From positions 18,044 to 49,601 of the forward strand of contig NW_013657613.1 in the NCBI RefSeq assembly GCF_000142905.1: DNA of 31,558 bases, in the 5' to 3' direction. Below, in pieces: positions 22,085-31,439 of the stretch. A model generated the notes under the pieces. That model was given only the letters and a program-made list of their open reading frames with translations. It did not search any database and was not told the origin of the DNA. A program made the translations under genes and the position numbers. Each line of letters opens with the position of its first letter. Position 1 is the first letter of the stretch. The stretch comes from Thecamonas trahens ATCC 50062 (taxonomy: Eukaryota > Apusozoa > Apusomonadida > Apusomonadidae).

Positions 22085-24552
22085 ACAGGCAGGTCAGCGG
22101 TAAACTCGAGCTGGCTCACCACCCGCCCGCCATCAGTCGCCGACACGTAGCTCAGCATGTACCGCTCGCGGTTGACGAGGGCAATGTCCTTAAACACAAG
22201 TTTCCATCCGCGCGGATGCGCAAAGTCAAAGCCCACCAGCGCCGCGTTGCCGTCGTCCTGCAGCTGGTACGGCGACATGGGCAGCGTCGGCTCGGTCGTC
22301 TCGCTGGCATGCGGTGCCTTGTCGGCCCGCTGCAGGGCCACATAGTCGGAGCCCGAGTGGCCGACCGGTGCCTCGTAGGCCACTGAGAGGGAGGTCGGCG
22401 TGATGACGCCGACCACCAGCGAATACAGTGGCGAAACAATCGGGTTCGCAGTCTCGACCGCAGAGCCCATCTTGTCAAGCCCGAGGTCCGCTGGAATCGG
22501 CTCGGTGGGCGGGAGGACAAAGTCGGCCGGCAGCCGGAGCTTGTCAGCCACCGACCGGAGCTTGACAGCCATGGCCGACTCGCGCGAAGGCGAGGCCGAC
22601 GAGTCGTCACCGGCTGGCCCGGCCGACGACAGCGCAGTGGTCTTGCGCCCGCGCGCGGTCGTCGCACCCTCATCTGTCGGCGCCGGCCGCTCGGCGCATG
22701 ACTGGATGCCCGACCGTGACTTGGGCATGGAGACCCGCTCAAGCGGCTCGAGCTTAATGAGCGCCACGTCCTTGATCATGTTCTGCAGCCGCTCGCGCTC
22801 GGTAGCCGCCAGCCGGAACCGCGACTCGACGTTGGCCACCAGGGCAGTAGCCTGGGTGTTGGCAAAGCGCTCGCGCGACGAGCTCTTGACGAGCTTGCGT
22901 TTCGGCTGCGGCTGGGCGAGCAAATCGCTGTCGTGGTTCGAGTCGATTGGCGTCCCGGTATCGGCCATGGCCGGCTGGTACGGGACGACTCGCGACGAGG
23001 CCGACGTCGAGGCGGCGAGCACACCGTTGTGGAGGCGGAAGGGGAAGATCGACGCTGCGCGGCCAGAGCGGAAGCGAACGAGGCGGACATGGTAGGTGCC
23101 GGTCTTGGCCAGCGAGAGGCCATCGAGCTTGATCCTACCCGAGTCCTTCCCGCTCGACCGCAGGTACGAGTACGCCTCGTAGGAGGCATCGGATGCGGCC
23201 GGCTTGTACAAGCCGACAAAGTCGGACGAGCCGCGGGATAGCGGCGCCTTCCACAGCAGCGTCACCGAGCTTGTCGACGCCGACTGGACGGCAACCTTGT
23301 AGTCTGATCGCAGGCCACGCGCGCCGATCTGGCGCTTCATGTCCAGCACAATGGCATCCTCCACCACGCCACCGGCCGACAGGTGCTCGTCCGACCGGAT
23401 GAGGGCCACCACGTACATGGTCCGTGGCTTGGACTCATGCTTGGGCAGGGAGAGTTCGACCTGGCCCTCGTGCTCGCCGCGCCGCAGGTACTGGTACGCA
23501 ACATACGATGAGAGGTCGAGGTAGAGCGCAGACGCCGTGGGGAACAGGCCCACCCAGTCGTACTTTTGCGCTCCGTTGGCCGCCGCCGCCGAGACTTCCG
23601 GAGAGGGCACAGCGCCGTTCTTCTTGCTCGCCGGCCGGTCCACAGGCTCACGCACAGACCAGGTGACCTTGACCGTCCGCCCGGTCTGCCGCATCCCGAC
23701 AAGCCGGTATCCGTTGACGCCCAGCGTCGCCTGTCGCTCGGTAAAGTCGCGCTCGATCGAGATCTCCTCGTCGGTGTCGAGCTCGCCGCCGCCGCCCGAC
23801 GTTCGGCTCTTCGACTTGCCCTTGCTCGACCTGCGGTGCTTGCCGTTGGCGCCCAGGCTCTTGGTCGACTTGGCCTTGGCCTTTTCCTTGTCGCGGAGTT
23901 TGGTGTGGACCTTTTCCCGCGCCCTCGCCGACGCCCGCAGATTGCCCGCCGGTGCGTGGGCTGACGGCGAGTCAGCCCGTTGGGAGACGAGCTGGTCGGC
24001 GGTGCGGCCGCGGGGCCTTGGAGGACCTTTCCGCCTTGGCCTTGCTCAACTTGCTCCGCTCCTTCGCATTTGCTCTCTCCTTGGCCTTGGCCTTGGCCTT
24101 GGCAGTCGCCACCGTGCGGGGTGGCGGACCTTGGCAGGCGAGCTTGTCCGCGAGCGGCCAACAAGCGGAGCGACGACTGCCGGCGACATCGACCGCCCGG
24201 CGCCGGCCCTACGGCCACCACGACTATCATTGGTAGGGCTAGCATGGCCAGCGGCATGACCCGAGCCGTTCCGCTTGTGGCGGGCCAGCGAGGGCGAGGA
24301 GTTGCGGGAGCGACCGCCCGAGCTTCCGGCATGACCCGAGGCCGAGCCAGACGGACCAGCATTTCCACCCGAGCCAGTCTGAGCTTGACCATCAGCGCCA
24401 GCTGTTGCAGCCGTATGCGAGTCGGGGAGATAGAAGGAGGAGGCATGGAGACCATCTGCGTCGATAGCCCGCGTGCTCGGCCTCCGTGGTCTCGGCAGCG
24501 GCTGTCCGTCCTCGTCCAGCAGCGGTCGTTGCGATGATGCACCACAACCCAT
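22081..24552 (-). CDS. N-myristoylation-signal protein with three SKICH-like domains (frame-broken)
   Basis: About 824 residues from ATG 24552, read through three single-base frame breaks at homopolymers 24118-24121, 24012-24015 and 23975-23977. The N-terminus MGCGASS fits N-myristoylation at Gly2 with a palmitoylatable Cys3, so membrane attachment is likely. Residues 20-145 are Ser/Gly/Arg-rich and probably disordered. A Lys/Arg/Glu/Ala-rich helical stretch follows. The C-terminal half has three tandem beta-sandwich units with a SKICH-like pattern: VKVTWSV, DWVGLF and YVAYQYL; then VTLLWKAP, DFVGLYK and YEAYSYL; then LSVAYEAP, SDYVALQ and RYMLSYVS. SKICH domains occur in CALCOCO/TAX1BP1 autophagy receptors and in inositol 5-phosphatases, where they mediate membrane or kinase binding. 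No phosphatase or coiled-coil receptor parts are seen, so the role is open. Its stop overlaps kaptin's stop. Confidence 0.72.
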
Positions 24553-24685
24553 GGCTGAACAAGTGGCTACCTTCTAGCCTTGTCCGTGTGCTGGGTGTAA
24601 TGGGAGGGTGTAGTGGGTGCCTTGGCCAGCCTGGGTCGTATCCAGTCGTCGACGGGTGGTGCGCCCAAGGGGGAGGGGGGAAGGA

Positions 24686-24742
24686 CGGACGGAGGGAGGG
24701 AGGGAGGGAGGGAGGGAGGGGGGGAGGGAGGGAGGGGGGGGG
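24686..24742. repeat. (GGGA)n purine tract
   Basis: An almost pure purine GGGA tandem run of about 55 bases lies some 135-190 bases upstream of the SKICH-like gene start. Four or more G-triplet runs could form a G-quadruplex on the plus strand. Confidence 0.85.
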
Positions 24743-24988
24743 TATGGAGATAGGTGTGGGTATGGGGATGGGTATGGTACTGGTCCCTGTCGGGTGTACC
24801 TCTCTCCAATCTCTTCCGTACTCTTGCTGTACGTGTCGGCAATGGGTAGGTAGCCTCTCTCCCCTGCTCCGTCGCCTGTGGTCGTGCCTCACAAAGACAG
24901 CCGTTGCCCCCCCTCTCCCCCACACACTCTCCCGCACCATCCTGCCAGCAGCAGCCATTGTTCAAATATTTTTTACCTTTGGGGTGGG

Positions 24989-25432
24989 TGCTCATCATTA
25001 ATCGTTGGGGTATTGATTTTGGGTTGAGGGTGCTCATCATTAATCGTTGGGGTATTGATTTTGGGTTGAGGGTGTCGTCATTAATCGTTGGGGTATTGAT
25101 TTTGGGTTGAGGGTGCTCATCATTAATCGTTGGGGTATTGATTTTGGGTTGAGGGTGTCGTCATTAATCGTTGGGGTATTGATTTTGGGTTGAGGGTGTC
25201 GTCATTAATCGTTGGGGTATTGATTTTGGGTTGAGGGTGTCGTCATTAATCGTTGGGGTATTGATTTTGGGTTGAGGGTGCTCATCATTAATCGTTGGGG
25301 TATTGATTTTGGGTTGAGGGTGTCGTCATTAATCGTTGGGGTATTGATTTTGGGTTGAGGGTGTCGTCATTAATCGTTGGGGTATTGATTTTGGGTTGAG
25401 GGTGCTCATCATTAATCGTTGGGGTATTGATT
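24989..25432. repeat. 41/42-bp minisatellite, 11 copies, two variants
   Basis: Eleven copies share the core attaatcgttggggtattg. Two junction variants occur: A (gctcatc, 42-base unit) and B (gtcgtc, 41-base unit), in the order A A B A B B B A B B A. Copies are otherwise virtually identical, pointing to recent amplification or homogenisation. The last copy ends abruptly at ttactccgg. Confidence 0.93.
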
Positions 25433-25664
25433 ACTCCGGGGAGGCGATGGGGGTGGAGATGGGAGGAAGGGCATGGTTGGAATACAAGCAAATCAACCAG
25501 CTCTCCTTCTTCTCCCTACTTTCCCCCATCTCCATCCCCAGTCCCCTCCACCATCGACCTCCCCCGCCCCGGCTCGATCCCCACCAATACGACCGATGCG
25601 AAGCACATGTGACGATCAAGGGCCTCGACGGAGCTAGAGCCGTATGAGATGGAGGATGTGATGA

Positions 25665-25679
25665 GCAAGCGAGCGAGCG

Positions 25680-25719
<40 letters not shown>
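25665..25719. repeat. (GCGA)/(GA)n microsatellite
   Basis: A short GCGA run passes into about 17 GA dinucleotides. It lies 60 bases upstream of the FAM21 start and probably within its promoter or 5' leader. Confidence 0.9.
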
Positions 25720-25780
25720 GGAGAGCAGATGGCCATGGCCTGAGTATGATGAGCCCGTGTCATCACTGCTCTCTCTGGCC

Positions 25781-26090
25781 ATGTCGTACTCTGACGAGTA
25801 CGACCGCCCGCGGCGGCGTGCGTACCCCAACCCGACCAAGCCATGGCCACTGCGCAAGTGTCGTGATGCTGTGCGTGATGGCCATTGGACGCTTGCAGCA
25901 GACACAGGCGTACGTTCTCCTTATCTGCTCTCCCTTCCTCTCACCCTCTCCTATCTCCCTCCATGTCCATGCCCATGCCCCTCCCCACACTGCCTGCGTG
26001 TGACTTTTTGCCGACACGGCGGGAGGGGAGGGGGGGGGGGGTAGGCACCTACACCCGTACCCATAGACCACATACACATGTATGGGTAGG

Positions 26091-26124
<34 letters not shown>

Positions 26125-29100
26125 GGTGTGGGTGTGGGTGTGGGTGTGGGTGTGGGTGTGGGTGTGGGTGTGGGTGTGGGTGTGGGTGTGGGTGTGGGTG
26201 TGGGTGTGGGTGTCTAAGAAGCCATGTAGCCCCCCTCCCCCCCTGTACCACCACCACCACCACTCACCACCATACCACCATATCTCCTCCTTCTCCTCCT
26301 GCTGCTGGTACTGCTGCTGATACTGCTGCTGGTACTGCTGCTGATACTGCTGCTGATACTGCTGCTGATACTGCTGCTGGTACTGCTGCTGATACTGCTG
26401 CTGGTACTGCTGCTGATACTGCTGCTGGTACTGCTGCTGGTACTGCTGCTGATACTGCTGCTGATACTGCTGCTGGTACTGCTGCTGATACTGCTGCTGA
26501 TACTGCTGCTGATACTGCTGCTGGTACTGCTGCTGATACTGCTGCTGGTACTGCTGCTGATACTGCTGCTGATACTGCTGCTGATACTGCTGCTGATACT
26601 GCTGCTGATACTGCTGCTGATACTGCTGCTGATACTGCTGCTGATACTGCTGCTGATACTGCTGCTGATACTGCTGCTGATACTGCTGCTGATACTGCTG
26701 CTGGTACTGCTGCTGGTACTGCTGCTGGTACTGCTGCTGATACTGCTGCTGATACTGCTGCTGATACTGCTGCTGGTACTGCTGCTGGTACTGCTGCTGG
26801 TACTGCTGCTGATACTGCTGCTGATACTGCTGCTGGTATCTCTTGTCATGCAATGGTGGACCACCACTACCACTACTATCCGCTCCCTCATCCACGTACT
26901 CTCCTTCTCCTCCTCTGTTGGCCCACAGCTGTTCCTCTACATGCAGCAGTTTGCGCGGAAGCTTCTGGATCGGACGCAGGCGCTCGAGTCCGAGGTGGAT
27001 GGCCTGGTCAATGCGGCGGCGGCGGCGGAAGTCGACGTTCGCAACACCTTTAACGAGTTTGACCTGCTCTCGGCGAGCCAGTTCATCGAGAACCGGGTGT
27101 ATGTCGACGACACGTACATGGATGAGGCCGAGAGCAGCAACGGCAAGGCCGGCGTGGCTGACGAGCCGCCGCTGGATCCGGAGATCGAGGCTGCGCTAGA
27201 GAACGATCCGGAGCTGCAAGAGGCCCGCGAGCGTGAGCTGGAGGCCAAGCTGGTGCCCAAGCTCAAGGCTGCGCTCGAGTACGGCCTCGTCCTGCTCGAC
27301 GACCTGTTTGACGACGACGACGTCGACGAGGCCTTTCAGCCGGCGGCCGACATGGGTGCGGCCGACGTGGTCACCGGCAAAGAGTACATTGCCGGGCCGG
27401 CCGACATGCTGGCTGGCAAGCGGTTCAAGCCGTCAGAGCGCTACGCGCAGCGCCCGCTGCCATACATCATCGGCACCGCGTCGTTTATGGACGACGAGAC
27501 CTGCGGCCTGCTCCACGAAGAGTACTCCGAGTCGGTCTCCGAGTCCATCTATGAGGATGAAGACTTTGAGGACTACTCGGGCGAGTACTCATACCCACCC
27601 ATTGTCTACTCGGACGACGACCCGTTCGCGTACTCGTACGACGACGTCGCAGACCCGCTGCGCAAGGCCAGCGCCGCCGACCGTGCCGGCTCGGCCTCGC
27701 CGGCGTACTCGGACGCGTACTCGGACGATGGCGGAGGCAAGGGCAAGGACAAGAAGAAGAAGAAGAAGAAGAAGAAGAAGAAGAAGAAGAAAAAGAAGAA
27801 GAAGAAGGACAAGGGCAAGGGCAAGGACAAAGGCAAGGGTAAGGACGAGGTCAACGATGCGCCGGCTACTGACGGTACCGGAGCCAGCGGCGCTGATGCA
27901 CCTAACGATGCGGTCGCCGCCAAGGGTGCACCAGGCACCGGCCTCATGGACGACGACGACCTCGGGCTCTCGGGCTTTGGCGGCGGCTCGACCGGTAATG
28001 CCGGCGGTGTCCCTGCCGGCGCCAACGGCTCGGCCGTCGACGGTCTCTTTGCCGGCCTCGACGACGGGACAACCGGTTCGGGCGCGACGCTCGGCGGCGG
28101 TGACCTGTTCTCGGACCCGTTCACCACCGCGCCGCCGTCGTCCAAGGCGCCTGCCCCGCCGCCGCCGCCGTCGTCGGGCCTCCCGCCAGTCGGCATCGGC
28201 GACCTTCCGCCGGTCTTCCCCGCCGGCGGTCTTCCGCCCGTCATGGGCGCCGACGGTCAGCCGGTTGCGGCCGCGCCGCCTGCCGCGCCGCCTGCCGCGC
28301 CTCCTGCCGCACCGCCTGCTGCACCGCCGGCACCCTCGCTTTTCCCGCAGCCACCTGCAGCCGCCCCTGCCGCGCCCAAGGCGTCCACGGCACTCTTTGA
28401 TGGCGCCGACGACATCTTTGGTGACGACGATGCCCTGTTTGGCGACGTGGGCGCCGACAATGCGTTCCCTGCCGCCGCGCCTGCTGCGCCCGCTGCGCCC
28501 GCTGCGCCTGCCGCGCCTGCTGCGTCTGCAGTCGACGACATGTTTGGCGACGACCTGTTTGCTGACGACGGCCTGTTTGCTGATGATCCACCCGCCGCAC
28601 GTACATCCGCACCGGCTGCTCCTCCGGCACCGGCCGCGCCCGCCGCGCCCGCCGCGCCCGCCGCGCCCGCCGCGCCTGCCGCGCCTGCCGTGCCTGCCGC
28701 GCCTGCTGCGCCTGCTGCGCCCGAGCCGGAGCCAAAGCCGGAGCCGGAGCCGGAGCCCAAGAAGGCAGCCGCTTCGGCGTTTGGTGACGACCTCGACCTG
28801 TTTGGGCCCGAGTCAGCATCGATCTTGAGCGGGACGGGCTCAGGCGCCAAGACCGGCTCGCTGTGGGAGGGCGACGACGCCGATCTGTTCGGCGCCGGCT
28901 TTGGCACCTCCAAGTCGGAGAGCAAGGCTGCGGCTGCTGCAACGGCCCCGATCCCGTCGCTTGACGCCGACAACCTGTTCCTCGACGACGACGACGACAT
29001 CATGGGTTTCTCTGCCGCCAAGAAGACACCGGCGCCTGCCGCCGCGGCGCCTGCCGAGCCCGAGCCGGCCGCCAAGAAGAAGCGCCGCCGCAAGAAGGTC

Positions 29101-29178
29101 GCCGAGCCTGAGCCCGAGCCCGAGCCTGAGCCCGCGCCCGAACCTGCCGCCAAGAAGAAGCGCCGCCGCAAGAAGGTC

Positions 29179-29211
<33 letters not shown>

Positions 29212-29799
29212 GCCGCCACGCCCAAGACTGCCAAGAAGAAGGCGGGGAGCAAGAAGAAGAACGGTGTGGCCGACTTTGGCGCAGACGACGAGGACCTGTT
29301 TGGCGAAAAGGCCGACGCCGCCAAGGCTGCTGCCGATGCCAAGCGCTCCAAGTCTGTGTTTGGCGACGACGAGGACGACGACGCGTTCCTGTTTGCCTCG
29401 TCGGTTGCTGTTGCCGAGCCGGAGCCGACAACCTCCGGCGGCGGCAGCAAGAACAAGAAGAAGAGCACCAAGAAGGCTGCCGGCGGCGGCGCCAAGAAGA
29501 CGGCGGCGGCGACAGGCGGGAGCGGCGGAGGCGGCGGCTTCTCCATCTTTGACGACCCGGTCGAGGCCATCCCATCGCGGGCCAACGGCGCCAAGCCCAA
29601 GCCCAAGAAGAAGGCGTCGAACAAGGCTGCGCGCAAGCGACAGTCGGCCAAGGCCAAGGCTGGTCCTGCCGAGCCGTCGATCTTTGGCGACCCCGTGGGC
29701 AAGAAGAAGACGTCGGCCAAGAAGAAGAAGACGTCTGTCAAGAAGAAGCCCGCCAAGAAGAAGAGCCTCAAGAAGGGCAAGAAGAGCATCTTTGATTGA
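25781..29799 (+). CDS. WASHC2: WASH complex subunit FAM21 (two exons: 25781-25909, 26929-29799)
   Basis: 999 residues after splicing. Exon 1 encodes KPWPLRKCRDAVRDGHWTLA then ADTG, matching the human FAM21 start (PWSVEEIRRSS, WSLAADAG). Exon 2 continues LFLYMQQF where human has LLQFLQEF. Start ATG 25781 has a good context (ggccATGt). The head domain spans about residues 1-230, with QFIENRVY at 94 and RPLPYIIG at 218, both almost identical to human. A poly-Lys tract (AAG repeats) at about 318-337 and a long acidic, Ala/Pro-rich tail follow. The tail carries at least ten LFa-like acidic LF motifs (DLFSDPF, DDIFGDDDALFGD, DEDLFGEK) that in FAM21 bind retromer VPS35, and two copies of a KKKRRRKKVAEPEPE block. 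It should recruit the Arp2/3 activator WASH to endosomes. The tail has fewer motifs than human (about 21). Confidence 0.93.
26085..26215. repeat. (GGGCAT)n then (GGGTGT)n hexamer repeats
   Basis: About six GGGCAT units are followed by about fifteen GGGTGT units without a break. The second block is G-rich on the transcribed-sense strand and meets the G-quadruplex pattern. It lies inside FAM21 intron 1. Confidence 0.92.
26297..26839. repeat. 12-bp CTG-rich satellite, about 45 copies
   Basis: Unit TACTGCTGCTGR (R is A or G) repeats for about 540 bases inside FAM21 intron 1. The A/G site is the only variable base. The antisense strand is open as a QQYQ repeat and other frames are open too, which is expected of any repeat with a period divisible by three and no stop; I do not call a gene there. 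Confidence 0.95.
27748..27808 (+). repeat. (AAG)n coding microsatellite in FAM21
   Basis: About twenty AAG codons, with one AAA, encode an uninterrupted lysine tract in the FAM21 tail. Confidence 0.93.
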
Positions 29800-29920
29800 A
29801 CCATGTCTGTCCTCCCCCCCCTCTACCGTAGCCTCACCTGATTGCTGACGCGACTCGGGAGGAGTGCAAGCTTTGGCCTCTTCCCCGTCCGGCTAGATCA
29901 TCGAGTTGCAGCGATGCGGT
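29800..29920. other. 121-base gap between convergent FAM21 and TMEM201-like genes
   Basis: This short spacer must hold both 3' ends. A C run follows the FAM21 stop; no AATAAA is visible on either strand. Confidence 0.5.
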
Positions 29921-31396
29921 CTAGCTCTCGGCCGTGGCCTCAGCGATCCGGGCCGAGCCAACGTAGGCGGTGACGAGCATGACGACGCGGATCCAGAGCG
30001 GGAGAAGGCCGGCGGCGAGCTCGTCGACAATGCCGTGGCGATGGGCGGCGAGGAGAGTGACGACAAGGACGTAGGCTCGTGGCAGGGCGAGCAGCCGCCA
30101 GCGCGGCGGGAGGAGCAGCCGCTCCAGGCCGGCATAAGCGGCGACAGCGCCGAGCAGCGAGAGCCGCGCTGCTTTGAGAAGTCGCGTCGGGGTGTGATCG
30201 CCGAGCAGCCAGGTCTCGCCGAGGGCGACAGCAAAGACGGCGAGGTGACCGATGGCGAGGCGGGCAACGGGGAGGGGCGGGCGCGGCAGAGTATCCGCCT
30301 GCGCCTTGCTGGCCTCGACATTGGCGGCAGCGGCAGCGGCAGCAGCGGCGTCTGCATCTGCGGCAGCGGCCGAGGCAAAGGCGGTGGCGTCGGCCTGCGC
30401 CTCGCCGGCCCAGCTCAGTGCCGAGGACGAGACGATGGTAAAGGAGGCGAACCAGGCGAGGAGATGCAGCTCGGCGAGGGCGAGGGCGATGGCGGCAGCG
30501 AGGGCGAGGAGCATCCGGTGCGGCAACAAGGGGGAGTCGGCGTCGGCCGGAAGAGCGGCGCCGATGCCAATGAGGGCGAGGCAGACAACACGGTTGGCGG
30601 GAGCGGTGGTGACCAGCGGCGGCAAACCTGCAGCGCGAAGAACGATGGTAGCGACGGCGGCGGCAACGAGTGAGTGCGGATGCAGATCAGGGCGGGCGGC
30701 GTCAAGCCAGGCCGGTACAATGAGCCACGCGACGACGGTGGTGACGGTGGTAACGACGAGGGCAAGCGAGACGAGGACGGCGGCCTGGTAGCGGGCGGCG
30801 TGTGCGGTGGCGACGCGGGGCGGAGCCGAACGCTCCGCGGCGGGTGCCTCTGCGCTGCGAGCGAGATGGGCGGCGACAAGAGCCATGTCGAGCTGGGCCA
30901 GATGGGCGTCGACTGCGGCCTGACACGGCCTGCAGAGGACAGCGCGGGCGTGAGCTGCCGCCAGCTGAGCATTGTTCTCGGCGGCCGAGTTGTGGCCGCA
31001 GGCGGCGATGTCGTCGATGAGGCGGCGCTGCGCGGCTGCGCAGGGCGGGCAGAGGCGCGGGGCGGCGGCAGCAGGGCGTGTGGCGGGGCGAGCGGCGGAC
31101 GATGGCGATGGCGATGAGGATAGCGATGGCGATGGCGATGGCGATGGCGATGTCGATGGCGGAGGGCTGTCAGTGGGCGGATTGGCGGCGGCGCAGTGCG
31201 GGCAGAGCCAGCGGGCGTGGGCCGAGGCGAGGGAGACGGCGGCCCAGCGGCCGCAGAACCAGCACCAGAGGAGGGCAGGGAAGGGCGAGCGGGCGGTGGC
31301 GAGGGTGGCGGCGAGGGAGAGGAGGGGCATAGCCAGCGGGAGGAGGAGGACGGCGGCTGCGGGCGTGGCGTGGGCTGCCTGCTCCAGCAGCGGCAT
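29921..31396 (-). CDS. TMEM201: TMEM201/Samp1/Ima1-like inner nuclear membrane protein
   Basis: 491 residues in one frame. A hydrophobic segment (residues 14-35) is followed by the Ima1 N-terminal zinc-binding domain with four CxxC pairs: CWFC (45/48), CPHC (65/68), CPPC (116/119) and CRPC (154/157). LCRPCQAAV is identical to human TMEM201 as I recall it, and CWFC with CPHC has the same spacing style. At least four more hydrophobic segments follow from about residue 205, as in the family. Yeast Ima1 and animal Samp1 sit in the inner nuclear membrane and couple LINC complexes, lamina or spindle to the envelope. A Ser/Pro repeat (GATGGC units, 31100-31160) and an Ala-rich stretch are lineage-specific inserts. 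The long Ser/Pro C-terminal tail of animal Samp1 is absent. Start ATG 31396 is the first in frame. Confidence 0.85.
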   Translation of the reverse strand: MPLLEQAAHATPAAAVLLLPLAMPLLSLAATLATARSPFPALLWCWFCGRWAAVSLASAHARWLCPHCAAANPPTDSPPPSTSPSPSPSPSLSSSPSPSSAARPATRPAAAAPRLCPPCAAAQRRLIDDIAACGHNSAAENNAQLAAAHARAVLCRPCQAAVDAHLAQLDMALVAAHLARSAEAPAAERSAPPRVATAHAARYQAAVLVSLALVVTTVTTVVAWLIVPAWLDAARPDLHPHSLVAAAVATIVLRAAGLPPLVTTAPANRVVCLALIGIGAALPADADSPLLPHRMLLALAAAIALALAELHLLAWFASFTIVSSSALSWAGEAQADATAFASAAAADADAAAAAAAAANVEASKAQADTLPRPPLPVARLAIGHLAVFAVALGETWLLGDHTPTRLLKAARLSLLGAVAAYAGLERLLLPPRWRLLALPRAYVLVVTLLAAHRHGIVDELAAGLLPLWIRVVMLVTAYVGSARIAEATAES

Positions 31397-31439
31397 GGAG
31401 AGGAGGCGGCGGAGGGATCAATGGGGGCGACGAGTGGTG

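Larger units (their letters stand above)
24553..25780. promoter_or_regulatory. 1.2-kb divergent intergenic region between the SKICH-like gene and FAM21
   Basis: Two genes diverge from here, so both promoters are expected inside, though no core element can be named. The visible content is a GGGA tract near the SKICH-like gene, an 11-copy 41/42-bp minisatellite, and a (GCGA)/(GA)n run just before FAM21. No coding sequence is supported. Confidence 0.5.
25910..26928 (+). other. Intron 1 of FAM21 (GT-AG, 1,019 bases)
   Basis: The donor GTACGT follows the Gly codon GGC at 25907-25909. The acceptor is a pyrimidine-rich stretch ending in cccacag at 26928. Joining the two is phase 0 and recreates the conserved FAM21 sequence AADTG-LFLYMQQF. 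Most of the intron is tandem repeat: GGGCAT, GGGTGT and a 12-base CTG-rich satellite. Confidence 0.9.

Noticed and set aside
1590-24121. Pseudogene decay as the cause of the frame breaks
   Set aside because: Decay would give insertions, deletions and stops at random. Here every break is a one-base loss and no in-frame stop occurs in any corrected frame.
24989-25432. CRISPR-like array
   Set aside because: The repeats are directly adjacent with no unique spacers and the setting is eukaryotic; it is a minisatellite.
25951-26895. Minus-strand frame coding a long QQYQ repeat protein
   Set aside because: It is the antisense of the 12-base satellite in FAM21 intron 1. All frames of that repeat lack stops, and its ends have no conserved sequence.
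28257-29804. Minus-strand open frame of about 515 codons
   Set aside because: It mirrors the Ala/Pro/Lys-rich FAM21 tail. GC-rich coding DNA of this type commonly leaves the antisense frame open, and FAM21 motifs prove the plus strand.
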